57,785 nucleotides of DNA from Clostridia bacterium (GCA_022791475.1 JAAVZD010000024.1:1-57785), one strand, 5' to 3'. Shown: positions 29,994-39,007, counted from the first letter of the stretch. Notes: generated from the letters alone by a model not told the origin. A program made the numbers and translations.

Positions 29994-30674
29994 TTATTCT
30001 ATAATATCTATAACTTCTAATAAAGATTCTACTTCTGCTGTTGGAATATACTGTGTTGTGTTTTCCTTTTTTGATGGATTATACCAAATGGAGCTTATTT
30101 TTGCATGCTGTGCAAATGCTATGTCTGAGTTTAAGGAATCTCCTATAATAACATATTCGCTTTCGTTTCCGGATTTTATAATTCTTCCCACTGATTTGGG
30201 GCTTATTTTCATATATTGATTATCACATGCATATATCCTTTCTATGTATTGTGAAACCCCGTATTTGCTAAGTAGCTTTACTTGTGAAGCCATAAACCAA
30301 TCCGTTAATATTACTATTTTATACCCTTCTTCTCTTTGATATTTTAATACTTCAACTGCTTCTTCATTTACAAAGCTAGTTTCTAATGGAATCCATTTGT
30401 CTAAAAAGTAAGATCCTGTTACTCCATATATTGAAAGTATTGGCATTCTTTCTTCTATAAGTTTAGCTGTTTTTTTGAATGTTACTTTTTCATTTTCAAA
30501 CCTTTTATTAAATGCATCAAAAAAGCCATAATATTGCTCTTTTAGTTCTTCGGTATATGGTATCCCAACACCTTTGGCAATTAAAGCTTCTAATTCATCT
30601 TCCCGATGTATCCATATTGTGTTATCACAGTCCCATATAATAGTAGATATTCCTTTTATCTTTGTATTTTCCAT
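29994..30674 (-). CDS. HAD-superfamily hydrolase
   Basis: This 226-residue phosphatase-like protein has motif I IWDCDNTIW (Asp15 nucleophile, Asp17), motif II VILTDW near 122, a Lys in KISPKSVGRI and motif IV VIIGDSLNSDIAFA near 175. A helical cap lies between motifs I and II. The substrate is not evident. Codon 24 is a CGG read in frame. The start is at a weak GGGGG-type site. It is upstream of the ileS T-box unit and has its own terminator. Confidence 0.85.
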   Translation of the reverse strand: MENTKIKGISTIIWDCDNTIWIHREDELEALIAKGVGIPYTEELKEQYYGFFDAFNKRFENEKVTFKKTAKLIEERMPILSIYGVTGSYFLDKWIPLETSFVNEEAVEVLKYQREEGYKIVILTDWFMASQVKLLSKYGVSQYIERIYACDNQYMKISPKSVGRIIKSGNESEYVIIGDSLNSDIAFAQHAKISSIWYNPSKKENTTQYIPTAEVESLLEVIDIIE

Positions 30675-30761
30675 ATTTCTACCCCCATTTGTTGATAAAA
30701 TTATTGTTTACAGTTATTTATAAGGTATTATTATATTATCATAATATTAAATTTATGTCAA

Positions 30762-31559
30762 TTATTCTATTTCTGCTAATTTTATACTCTTTGTTAGGTC
30801 TTCTTCTTTTAATAATTTATTTGCTACTTTTATGAAGTTAGTTTCTAAATCTGTTAAATATATTTGGTGCTTTTTGCTTTCTTTATTAGTATTTTCTATG
30901 TCATTATTTTTTAATATATAATTTAACCTTTTGCTTAGCATTTCTCCTGTATTTATTAGTTCCTTATCTTTTCCTAATTCTTTACTTATTATGTCTTTAA
31001 ATAATGGATAATGTGTACAGCCTAATATTAAGCATTCTACATTTTCTAGTCCTTTTAAATATTCTTTTATTGTTAATTTTGCAATTTCGTTATCTGTCCA
31101 GCCTTCTTCTGCCATTGGAGCTAGAAGTGGACATGCTTTGTATGAAATGGATGCTTCTGGTATTATTTCATTTATTTTATTTTGCCAACCTTTACTTCTT
31201 ATGGTTCCTGTAGTTGCTATTACTCCTATTTCTTTATATTCTTTTTCTTTTATGTACCTTACTGCTGAATTTATTATTCCTATAATTGGTATATTATAGC
31301 ATTTTTGAACTTCTTCTAATGCTTGCGATGTTGCAGTTCCACATGCTATTACTACTGCTTTTACATTTTTGCTTATTAAAAATTCTATTCCTTTTTTCGT
31401 AAGTTCAATTATTGTTTCTTTAGATTTACTTCCATAAGGAAAGCGCTTTGTGTCTCCTAAATATATTATACTTTCATTTGGGCATTTTCTTATTACTTCT
31501 TTTAATACTGTTAGACCTCCTACACCAGAGTCAAACATTCCTATTGGTCTTGAATCCAT
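30762..31559 (-). CDS. murI: Glutamate racemase
   Basis: This 265-residue cofactor-free racemase makes D-glutamate for peptidoglycan. Catalytic Cys73 is in VIACGTATSQAL and Cys181 in LGCTHYPLF. The N-terminal IGMFDSGVGGLTV and YLGDTKRFPYG are family hallmarks. The last 30 residues are Lys/Asn/Glu-rich and lie beyond the usual core. TAGGAGGAAGAATAA precedes the ATG. It is monocistronic. Confidence 0.96.
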   Translation of the reverse strand: MDSRPIGMFDSGVGGLTVLKEVIRKCPNESIIYLGDTKRFPYGSKSKETIIELTKKGIEFLISKNVKAVVIACGTATSQALEEVQKCYNIPIIGIINSAVRYIKEKEYKEIGVIATTGTIRSKGWQNKINEIIPEASISYKACPLLAPMAEEGWTDNEIAKLTIKEYLKGLENVECLILGCTHYPLFKDIISKELGKDKELINTGEMLSKRLNYILKNNDIENTNKESKKHQIYLTDLETNFIKVANKLLKEEDLTKSIKLAEIE

Positions 31560-31695
31560 TTATTCTTCCTCCTAAATTTATATATTAAATTATATATCAT
31601 AATATTACAAAATAGTACACTTTTTTTAAAAATTTTCATAATATATATTAGTTATATGTTAACTAGATAAATTTTAGAAAGGATGAGGTAATATT

Positions 31696-32154
31696 ATGGA
31701 ATACGATAAGAATGTATGCCCAGTAGTTGACGTGGATGGTGTTATAGCTTCAGGAAAACAATTTGACTTAGAAATAAGACTTCCAGAGGATAACAGAAAT
31801 GTTATATATGGTGTTGTAAAGGATTGTTATGGAGATCCAGTTTGTGACGCTGTTGTTAAATTAATAGAAGTTGTATGTGAATGTGGTAAAGATGAAAGAA
31901 GACCTGTTTCTCATACTTTTACAGATAAAGATGGTGAATTCGTTTTCGGACCTTTATGTGCTAACAAAGAATATGCTATTGAAATATGGGTAGATAACGT
32001 AAAACACTGCAAAATATGTACTGAAACTAAACATGAAGGAAAATGTTTAAAAGGTGTAAAAATGGATTGCAAACATGATTTTAAATGTTGCAAACCAGAA
32101 CACAAAGATGATTGCAAATGTGATAAACCATGTTGTTCTGAAAAATGTGACTAA
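31696..32154 (+). CDS. Carboxypeptidase-regulatory-like (Cna-B-type) protein with Cys-rich tail
   Basis: This 152-residue protein has no signal peptide. Residues about 35-110 have the beta-sandwich pattern YGVVKDCYGDPVCDAVVKLIE, then FTDKDGEFVFGPLCANKEYAIEIWVDN, as in carboxypeptidase-regulatory/Cna-B-like domains. The final 45 residues are rich in Cys, Lys and His (CKHDFKCCKPEHKDDC). Such a tail could bind metal or cross-link in a spore or surface layer. That is inference. GGATGAGGTAATATT precedes the ATG, and a terminator follows. Confidence 0.7.
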   Translation: MEYDKNVCPVVDVDGVIASGKQFDLEIRLPEDNRNVIYGVVKDCYGDPVCDAVVKLIEVVCECGKDERRPVSHTFTDKDGEFVFGPLCANKEYAIEIWVDNVKHCKICTETKHEGKCLKGVKMDCKHDFKCCKPEHKDDCKCDKPCCSEKCD

Positions 32155-32181
32155 TTAGCTTTTAATATATTCACTAACAAT

Positions 32182-32228
32182 ATAAAAATGGTGTTATCTA
32201 AAATATATTTAAATAGCACCATTTTTAT
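32182..32228. terminator. Terminator after the Cys-rich protein gene
   Basis: ATAAAAATGGTG and its complement CACCATTTTTAT form a stem around an A/T loop. Confidence 0.85.
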
Positions 32229-32284
32229 AATTTAATATAACATTATGCAACATATAATAAGTTTAGTATAATTTATTCTATTAT

Positions 32285-32419
32285 TTATGTCTTATAAATT
32301 TTCCCATTAAATGTAACATCAATAAATTCAATGTCTGCTGTATAAGCTAATAATTCATCAATACTAATATCACTACCTTGAGTTATAATTCGAATGTTGT
32401 TTATTTGCTTTGTTTCATT
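32285..32419 (-). pseudogene. Possible decayed gene fragment
   Basis: A 44-codon open frame without a start codon reads like protein (IITQGSDISIDELLAYTADI, then EFIDVTFNGKIYKT and a stop). It lies in a 380-bp gap with no other gene. Source gene unknown. Confidence 0.35.
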
Positions 32420-32533
32420 TTAGATTTTTCTTGCTATTTTATGTAAAATATGTTATTATTAGTATTAGTAGCAATTATTTATCACAATATTTTATTGTAA
32501 AAACTTTTAGTTAATTAACAAGGAGGATTTAGT

Positions 32534-32833
32534 ATGGAAAATAGCAAAAAAGAACAAGTAATTTGCGCTGAAAGTGATTCAGGAATTTTTCGTAATGTAG
32601 TTATTGTAAATGGTGAAATTGTTCGCACAAGTAAATGGACAGAAGATTGTAGTGGGTATCGCGTGTTAAAAGGAGAGTCTGGTTTTATTGCTGAATGCAA
32701 AACTTCTATCCGTCACATTGCTGATATTAATCCAAGAGAGTTAAAAGATATTTATCACGCTCTTGCAGAAGGTCCAATGAAGGATTTTTGTAAAAAGATA
32801 CAAACGCAAAAAATAGCTGAATTGCAGTTTTAG
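32534..32833 (+). CDS. Small conserved protein, paralogue of 35344-35664
   Basis: This 99-residue soluble protein shares its C-terminal half with the gene 2.8 kb downstream (NPRELKDIYHALAEGPMKDFC versus NPKELKNIYNALSEGPMKNFC). Both have a beta-rich N-terminal part with a NGEIV/DGEIV turn followed by Trp. Family and function are not recognised. AAGGAGGATTTAGT precedes the ATG. It is monocistronic, with a strong bidirectional terminator. Confidence 0.75.
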   Translation: MENSKKEQVICAESDSGIFRNVVIVNGEIVRTSKWTEDCSGYRVLKGESGFIAECKTSIRHIADINPRELKDIYHALAEGPMKDFCKKIQTQKIAELQF

Positions 32834-32880
32834 TAAAAAAGTTTAGAAGATGAATTTTAATTCATCTTCTAAACTTTTTT
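32834..32880. terminator. Bidirectional terminator
   Basis: AAAAAAGTTTAGAAGATGAA and its exact complement surround TTTT. It is shared by the small gene and the convergent pgi. Confidence 0.92.
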
Positions 32881-34192
32881 ATTCTTCATATCCTGGTTTT
32901 CCTAATAATTTGAACATATTAGTTTTATACTTTTCAACCCCTGGTTGATTAAATGGGTTTATTTCTAGTAGTTTCCCTGACATAGCACATGCTAGTTCAA
33001 AGAAATATATTAAATGCCCTATTGCTTCTTCCTTTAATTTTTCTATATTTATTACTATATTCGGTACTCCACCTTCTACATGTGCTAATATTGTTCCTTC
33101 CATTGCCTTTTTATTTACATAGTCTAGTGTTTTTCCTGTAATATAGTTTAAGCCGTCTAAATTATCTTCATCTAAATTTATAGTTATTTCAGATTTTGTT
33201 TTTTCTATATTTAATACTGTTTCAAATAAATTTCTTCTACCTTCTTGTATATACTGACCTATGGAATGTAAATCTGTTGTAAATTCTGCTCCTGCTGGGA
33301 AAATTCCTTTTTGCTCTTTTCCTTCACTTTCTGCATAAAGTTGTTTCCACCATTCTATAATATAATGCATTTTTGGCTCATATGTTGCTAATATTTCTAT
33401 ATTTTTTTCTTCTTTATATAAAATATTTCTTAATACTGCATATTTATAGCAGTCATTATATTTTAAGTTTTTATCTGAATACTTTTCTTCTGCAAATTTT
33501 GCTCCTTGTATTAGCTTATCTATATCTATTCCTGCTACTGCTATTGGTAGTAAACCTACTGCTGTTAATACTGAATACCTTCCTCCTACATTATTTGGAA
33601 TTACAAATGTTTCGTACTCCTCTTCCTCTGCTAATTTCTTTAACGCTCCTTTTTCTTTATCTGTAGTTACATATATTCTTTTTCTTGCTTCTTCTACTCC
33701 ATATTTATTTTCTAAAAACTCTCTAAATATTCTAAATGCAATTGCTGGCTCTGTTGTTGTTCCAGATTTTGAAATTACATTTATTGATAAATTTTTATCT
33801 CCTATTAATTCTATTAATTCTTCTAAGTATGTTCCACTCATATTATTTCCAACATATAGGATTTGTGGTACTTTTCTTTGTTTACTTTCTAAATAATTAT
33901 AAAATGTATGCGATAAGCTCTCTATTACAGCTCTAGCTCCTAAATATGAACCACCTATTCCTATTACTAATAATATTTCTGAATCACTTATTATTTTTTT
34001 AGCGCATTTTTTTATTTTGTTAAACTCTTTTTTATCATAATTTGTAGGTAAGTTAAGCCAACCTAAGAACTCATTTTCATTATCTTTTTTGCTATGCAAC
34101 TCTTCATGGATTTCTTCTACTTTTTTAGAATATTCCATAATCTTTTTTAAATCTATACCTGAATTTTCTATATTCAACTTAATATTTGGCAT
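32879..34192 (-). CDS. pgi: Glucose-6-phosphate isomerase
   Basis: This 437-residue glycolytic enzyme interconverts glucose 6-phosphate and fructose 6-phosphate. The phosphate loop [13 protein letters not shown] is near 77, the SIS-fold [17 protein letters not shown] near 138, the catalytic region [16 protein letters not shown] near 205, and the signature [11 protein letters not shown] lies at the C-terminus. The length fits the Firmicutes type. TTAGGAGGAAAATT precedes the ATG. Confidence 0.97.
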   Translation of the reverse strand: MPNIKLNIENSGIDLKKIMEYSKKVEEIHEELHSKKDNENEFLGWLNLPTNYDKKEFNKIKKCAKKIISDSEILLVIGIGGSYLGARAVIESLSHTFYNYLESKQRKVPQILYVGNNMSGTYLEELIELIGDKNLSINVISKSGTTTEPAIAFRIFREFLENKYGVEEARKRIYVTTDKEKGALKKLAEEEEYETFVIPNNVGGRYSVLTAVGLLPIAVAGIDIDKLIQGAKFAEEKYSDKNLKYNDCYKYAVLRNILYKEEKNIEILATYEPKMHYIIEWWKQLYAESEGKEQKGIFPAGAEFTTDLHSIGQYIQEGRRNLFETVLNIEKTKSEITINLDEDNLDGLNYITGKTLDYVNKKAMEGTILAHVEGGVPNIVINIEKLKEEAIGHLIYFFELACAMSGKLLEINPFNQPGVEKYKTNMFKLLGKPGYEE

Positions 34193-34320
34193 AATTTTCC
34201 TCCTTAGTATTTTATAAGCTATATTTTATATCAATAAAATATTTTATGCAACTATTTTATTGCTTTTTTGTTTGTTTTGTAGGATAATATTATTATAATT
34301 CACAGCTAAATTATTATACA

Positions 34321-34455
34321 CTAGCGTGAAGGGATTAATATATTTTATTTTTGTAATGTAGTCTTAGGCAGCCCTTTGAAGCGGTGGAATACCTCTTGTC
34401 TTGGAGGGCGAAATGAAAAAAATAGAATATATTAATTCCTGGGAGCGGACTTTAA
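34321..34455 (+). ncRNA. Rod-like structured RNA candidate (6S-like outline)
   Basis: GGATTAATATATT (from 34332) pairs with AATATATTAATTCC (ending about 34439), extended inward by a U-rich/A-rich helix. The centre holds GCCCT..AGGGC enclosing GAAG..CTTG and a small GGT/ACC hairpin. Paired arms with an open GC-rich middle outside any gene point to a stable RNA of about 135 nt. The outline recalls 6S RNA, but I cannot match its conserved bubble, and no SRP, tmRNA or RNase P signature is present. A TATTATAC box lies just upstream. Confidence 0.5.
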
Positions 34456-34497
34456 ACAATAACTGTGAATTGTATAATTAATATTTATGGTGATAAT

Positions 34498-35257
34498 ATG
34501 ACGAGTTTTTTACTTAAAATGATAGGAATAGTTACTATGCTTTGTGATCATGTAGGAGATAGCCTTATAGGTCACTTTTCTTTTTTAAACCTTATTGGAA
34601 GAATTGCATTTCCTATATTTGCATTTCAAATTGTACAAGGTTATATGCATACACACAATATTAAAAAATATGCTTTACGATTATTTATTTTTGCGTTTAT
34701 TTCACAAATTCCATTTATGCTATTTTTATCGACATTTTATGATAGCTATTACTTAAATGTATTTTTTACACTATTTTTAGGTGTTATTTGTATATATGGG
34801 TTTGGTAAAATTAAAAACAGATATTTAGGAATTTTATTTGCAATATTAATTTATGTTGTTGCTAATTTTATACATGTAGATTATGGAGCTTATGGTATAG
34901 CTGTTATATTTGTATTTTATATATTTAATAAAATATCTTCAAAAAATGAATATACACGGGGCGCCGAAGGCAGCGACCCCTACAAATAAATGTCGAATAT
35001 CCATACCTTATAATAAAACTCTTATGTGTTTAACATTTATTTTTATAACTGTACTAAAATATTTACCTAATATAATTAGTTATCCTAGTTTATATATTTA
35101 TTATGTAGGTTATATGCTATTTACATGTATTTCTTTAGTACCTATTTGTATGTATAATGGAAAACAAGGTTCCAAAGTAAAATATCTATTTTATGCATTT
35201 TACCCTATGCATTTGTTAGTACTTTATTTTTTAAACCTCGCTTTACAAGTCATGTAA
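34498..35257 (+). CDS. TraX-family membrane protein, requires +1 shift at CGG
   Basis: This polytopic protein of about 252 residues (after the shift) matches the TraX family, which in F plasmid acetylates pilin and is widespread on chromosomes. The N-terminus MIGIVTMLCDHVGD, GRIAFPIFAFQIVQGYMHT and the late FYAFYPMHLLVLYFL are characteristic. The frame breaks at CGG (34957-34959), inside a GC-rich palindrome of the GTAGGGG family that adds about ten residues. Skipping the C joins both halves. The start at 34498 has only a weak GGTGATA site. Repeat insertion alone could also have caused the break. Confidence 0.75.
34950..34986. repeat. GTAGGGG-family palindrome inside traX
   Basis: ACACGGGGCGC and GCGACCCCTACA flank CGAAGGCA. 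It is one of the few GC-rich patches in the window and lies within the coding sequence at the frame break. Confidence 0.75.
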
Positions 35258-35343
35258 AATGTGATATATTATTAATCGAAACTATTAATATTACCTTATA
35301 AATAACAAGGTACCTTCACATTAATTAATAAGGAGGAAGTATA

Positions 35344-35664
35344 ATGGAAGTAATCAATGGAACGCGGAAAGTAGAAGTACCAGTAATATCTTACAAATTT
35401 CAGGCTAATAATGGTGATTATCATCAAGATTTAACAATTACAGACGGTGAAATAGTGGAAACTGGTTGTTGGGATTCCAGAAATGGAGGAGGCAGTTCTA
35501 AAGGTGATTATAATTTTATAAATGCTTGTCGTGATACTATACGATTTATTGTTAAGTACAATCCTAAAGAATTAAAGAACATTTATAATGCTCTTTCTGA
35601 AGGACCTATGAAAAATTTTTGTAGAGAATTACAACAGGAAAAAATGAGAGAATTAGAATTTTAG
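35344..35664 (+). CDS. Small conserved protein, paralogue of 32534-32833
   Basis: This 106-residue soluble protein has a C-terminal half (NPKELKNIYNALSEGPMKNFC) nearly the same as in the upstream paralogue, while the N-terminal half has diverged. Function unknown. AAGGAGGAAGTATA precedes the ATG, and the gene has its own terminator. Codon 8 is a CGG read in frame. The same architecture, promoter-to-terminator as a single gene, is used by both copies. Confidence 0.75.
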   Translation: MEVINGTRKVEVPVISYKFQANNGDYHQDLTITDGEIVETGCWDSRNGGGSSKGDYNFINACRDTIRFIVKYNPKELKNIYNALSEGPMKNFCRELQQEKMRELEF

Positions 35665-35683
35665 GTATATCATTTAGAATTAT

Positions 35684-35727
35684 AAAAATACCACAATATA
35701 TATGACTATATATGTTGTGGTATTTTT
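35684..35727. terminator. Bidirectional terminator
   Basis: AAAAATACCACAATATATA and its complement form a long stem with a GACTATA loop between the small gene and gpr. Confidence 0.88.
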
Positions 35728-35752
35728 TATTTATAATGTTAAATTATTTAAT

Positions 35753-36688
35753 TTACATACTCATATTTATTCCTCTTGCCACTACTTCACTCATATTTAA
35801 TATCAACTCATCTATTTCTTTTGGAGTTACAATAAAGTTAAAGTCTCTTGGTAATAGTGCTTCTTTTATTTGTTCGTAGTTATCTTCTTCTTTTAACTGA
35901 TTTAAGTAATCATTTGACTTTGCTTCTTGTTGTAGCTTTTCTATAAATAAATCTAGTGCATCGTTTACTACTACTGCTGTTTCTACTACTGTTGGTATTC
36001 CTAGTGCTATTACTGGTATTCCTAAAGTACTTTCAGTTAATTCTTTTCTTGTGTTTCCTACTCCTGCTCCTGGTACTATTCCTGTATCTGATAATTGTAT
36101 TGTACTACTTATTCTTTCCATACTTCTTGAAGCTAGTGCATCTATTACTATTAATAATTTTGGTTTTATATTATCTACAACTCCTTTTATTACTTCTAAG
36201 GTTTCTATTCCTGTTGTTCCTAATACTCCTGGTGCTATAGCACTTACTGGTCTTGCGTTTTCGTCTATATATTGTGGCAAATAGTTTATTATATGTCTTG
36301 TTACTTCTATGTCTTTTACTACATTTGGCCCTAATGCATCTGGAGTTACTTCTTCATTTCCTAAACCTACTATTAGCACATCATCTTTACTTTGTACTTT
36401 ATTTTCCACTAATTTCCTAAGTTCATTTGCAAGAGTTTCTGAAGCTTTTGCCGCTTCTTCTTCTGTTATAATATTCATTTTTTGAATATCTATTGTTATA
36501 TAATTTCCTTGTTTTTTACCTATTGCTTGCTCCCCTTGCTCATCTGTTATTTTCACTCTTGTTACTTTTATTTTATCTGTTATTTTTTCTTCCTCTGCCT
36601 CAATACCATCAACTTCATTTTCTATTTTATTTGCCTTTTTATACAGATCTCTTCTTTCATCCGCTAAGTCTGTTCTAAACTCAAACAT
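35753..36688 (-). CDS. gpr: GPR germination protease
   Basis: This 311-residue aspartic-like protease is made as a zymogen in the forespore and degrades small acid-soluble spore proteins at germination. The N-terminal FEFRTDLADERRDLY, the VLIVGLGNEEVTPDALGPNVV segment near 105, the IDALASRS segment near 185 and PGAGVGNTRKEL are GPR hallmarks. It proves that the organism is a spore former. AAAGGAGGGATTTTTTT precedes the ATG. Confidence 0.97.
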   Translation of the reverse strand: MFEFRTDLADERRDLYKKANKIENEVDGIEAEEEKITDKIKVTRVKITDEQGEQAIGKKQGNYITIDIQKMNIITEEEAAKASETLANELRKLVENKVQSKDDVLIVGLGNEEVTPDALGPNVVKDIEVTRHIINYLPQYIDENARPVSAIAPGVLGTTGIETLEVIKGVVDNIKPKLLIVIDALASRSMERISSTIQLSDTGIVPGAGVGNTRKELTESTLGIPVIALGIPTVVETAVVVNDALDLFIEKLQQEAKSNDYLNQLKEEDNYEQIKEALLPRDFNFIVTPKEIDELILNMSEVVARGINMSM

Positions 36689-36745
36689 AAAAAAATCCCT
36701 CCTTTTTATTATTGTGGGATTTTATGTATTTTTTATTCATTTTTT

Positions 36746-36779
36746 TAAAAAAGCACCATCAATTTGACTGGTGCTTTTA
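36746..36779. terminator. Terminator after the 100-residue gene
   Basis: AAAAAAGCACCA and TGGTGCTTTT flank TCAATTTGAC, 15 bp after the stop of 36794-37096. Confidence 0.85.
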
Positions 36780-36793
36780 TTCTTATTATTTAA

Positions 36794-37096
36794 TTATTTC
36801 ATTCCAAATGTATAAATAATACTTAGTTGTCTTTGAATATTATCTAACTCATCCAATAAATTCTCAGTTCTTCTTTGTTTAAACCTACTTTGCTGTTTAA
36901 AACATTTTATAGCGTCTCTAATCATTATAGTGATCTTTCCTACAAGTTCTTCGGCTGTTTTAAACTCTAATTTATAGAATTTACTATATGGATATGTTAT
37001 TTTCTCTTTCCAGACAACATTGGCGATTAAAAATTCTTTATGTATATTATATATTTTGATTATTTCATTTGCCCGTTCTTTGAATTCATTTTTCAT
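36794..37096 (-). CDS. Small helical protein (four-helix-bundle-like)
   Basis: This 100-residue, strongly basic and helical protein is probably of the four-helix-bundle type related to S23/diversity-associated small proteins (EELVGKITIMIRDAIKCFKQQSRFKQRR). Function unknown and family assignment tentative. AAGGAGGAATATTA precedes the ATG. Codon 8 is a CGG read in frame. It stands between gpr and holA. Confidence 0.6.
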   Translation of the reverse strand: MKNEFKERANEIIKIYNIHKEFLIANVVWKEKITYPYSKFYKLEFKTAEELVGKITIMIRDAIKCFKQQSRFKQRRTENLLDELDNIQRQLSIIYTFGMK

Positions 37097-37303
37097 TAAT
37101 ATTCCTCCTTATTATAGGGTTGCCTTGTTTAATATTGTGTAAACTCATTATTTAAAATCAGAAAACTAGGAAATTATATATTTTTCAATATTTGTATTAT
37201 ACTACATTTTACATAAAATTGCAATATTAAAAAATTACTTTTTTCGAATTTTGCAAAACATTATCCTTTAAATTTCCAAAAATGATGGCAATTTTATTTG
37301 ATT

Positions 37304-38328
37304 TTAGCAGTATCTGCATAGTATTGATTCTAGTCCAATTTGCAGGTCTATTTGTCCTATTTTGTAGTTTGAGTCTAGGTTTATTAGTTCTTCTAGTATG
37401 TTTCTTAGTTCTTCTTCTTTGAAGTAGTTTGATTGTGTTTTATATTTTGTTACTAGGAAGGTTTGGTTTAGTTTTAGGTTTAAGCTTTCGGTTATATTTT
37501 TGTTGTTCTTTTCACATAGTTTTATTATATATAACTTTTTAAAGTGGTTATAAAGTGTTATTAGTATTTTTTGTAGTGGTTCTTTGTTATGTATTAAGTT
37601 ATTTAATACTTCTAGTGCTTTCCAAGTGTTTTTCTTTCCTAAATTATCTGTTAAGTCAAATATTACACTTTCTATTTTTTTTATGCAAAGCATGTCTATG
37701 CTTTCTTTTGTTATTTTTCCTCCTTCGCCTACATATTCTATTTGTTTTCTTACTTCATTTATTAAGTCTTGCATATTACACCCGTATACATTCTATTAGG
37801 TATTTGGCTACATAGTCTTCTAGCTCTACTTTGTATGCTTTTGCTATCCATTTTATTCTTGATATTATTTGCATAGGCTTTAGTTCTTCGAAGTTGCATA
37901 CTGTTCCTAATTTTTCTATTGTTTTATATAGTTCGTTTTTGTCTATTTCTTGCTCTACAAATACTATTGTTACTGTTTCATTTATTGTTTCAATATTTTC
38001 CTCAATATATGTATTTATTTTGTTTACTATTTCAATATTTGCCTGAACTTTCTTTCTTCCATCTTTTTTAAATATTCCGTGAATCTCTTACTATTATTAA
38101 CTTTTTTTCATATCCAAAGGCTGGTGTTTCTATGTCTGATATTAATGAATTTATATTGTTTGCATCTATTTTTATATAGTTTATACCTGAAACCATACTT
38201 CCAAAATTACTTTTTATTTTTTTTAGGCATGATTCTAAAAGGAAGGTTTCTTCCCCATATAATAAGTATATACTGTTTAATTTTCCTTGTTTTAATTCAT
38301 TTTCTAAATTTTCTATTGTGACTTGCAT
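37304..38328 (-). CDS. holA: DNA polymerase III delta subunit, requires two +1 shifts at CGG
   Basis: This is the clamp-loader subunit that opens the beta clamp, normally an essential single-copy gene of about 340 residues. Three frames join to exactly 340 residues. Frame one has LNSIYLLYGEETFLLESCL and KKLIIVRDS. At CGG 38077-38079 the C must be skipped to read GIFKKDGRKK. Frame two runs through LKPMQIISRIKWIAKAYK to YLIECI. At CGG 37782-37784 a second skip leads to GCNMQDLINEVRKQIEY, GGKITKESIDMLCIK and the end. Without the shifts only 86 residues would be made. Confidence 0.88.
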
Positions 38329-38390
38329 AATAAACGTAAATTCCTTTCTTTTACGCTTTTATATTATCATTTTATATTGTTAAATTCAAG

Positions 38391-38723
38391 TTATTTTAGG
38401 GATTTTTGTTTTTTACTTTTGATATAAATTTTTTTATAGTAATTTGATTTTTGAAATAATATTCTTAGAATTTTAATTTTGTCTTTTTTTACATTGTAAA
38501 TAAGAATATATTTTTGAATAAAAAATCTTCTTTTGGTTTTATTATGGTCTAAATATTGATATAAATATGGATTTTCTTGTAAAAGTATTAATTTTCGTTC
38601 CATTTCATTTCTAAATGTTTCGTAAGAGTTCTTATATAAACAATTTAAACTCTTACGAATTTTTTTGATATCTTTCCAAAATATTTCGCTAAACGTAATT
38701 TTGTCATATTTGTTTTCTTGTAT
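38391..38723 (-). CDS. RelE/ParE-like toxin, start uncertain
   Basis: The frame reads like a RelE/ParE toxin of about 95-110 residues (ITFSEIFWKDIKKIRKSL, NEMERKLILLQENPYLYQYL, FFIQKYILIYNVKKDKIKIL, RILFQKSNY). The only in-frame ATG (38603) would remove the first third. An AAAGGAGAG site lies upstream of an ATA codon at 38723, which could be the start. Alternatively the gene has lost one A after the out-of-frame ATG near 38706. It overlaps the 3' end of the antitoxin-like gene by about 80 bp. Confidence 0.55.
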   Translation of the reverse strand: MQENKYDKITFSEIFWKDIKKIRKSLNCLYKNSYETFRNEMERKLILLQENPYLYQYLDHNKTKRRFFIQKYILIYNVKKDKIKILRILFQKSNYYKKIYIKSKKQKSLK

Positions 38724-39007
38724 AGTCCTTCTCTCCTTTCATCTTCTTCTAATCTTTGCCAAAATTCATTCCAAGACATTCCACCATTTTGTTCTATATC
38801 TCTTTCTGCTTCTTCTGCTAGCATGGTAAATATCTCTATATCTTCTTTACTAAGTATTCTCATTTGATTTTCTTCCATCCTTTCGTCTTCTTCTACTAAT
38901 TTCCAAAATTCTTCTTCAGTATATGTTCCATTTTCTTCTGTACATCTAATTGCTTCTTCTACGAATGGTATTAATCTTTTTTCATCTTCTATTGTAAATT
39001 TTGGCAT
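38645..39007 (-). CDS. Antitoxin-like acidic protein
   Basis: This 120-residue acidic protein has two copies of a short unit (GTYTEEEFWKLVEEDERMEE and GGMSWNEFWQRLEEDERREG). The pattern is seen in small antitoxins that accompany RelE/ParE toxins. The last 25 residues are basic and overlap the toxin frame, so the true end may once have been earlier. AAAGGAGAGAAAAGCA precedes the ATG. Pairing with the toxin-like frame downstream is the main support for the role. Confidence 0.55.
   Translation of the reverse strand: MPKFTIEDEKRLIPFVEEAIRCTEENGTYTEEEFWKLVEEDERMEENQMRILSKEDIEIFTMLAEEAERDIEQNGGMSWNEFWQRLEEDERREGLYKKTNMTKLRLAKYFGKISKKFVRV

Noticed and set aside
34321..34455. SRP RNA, tmRNA or RNase P RNA
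   Set aside because: The SRP GGAAG/AGCAGCC apical motif, the tmRNA tRNA-like ends and the RNase P GAGGAAAGTCC core are all absent.
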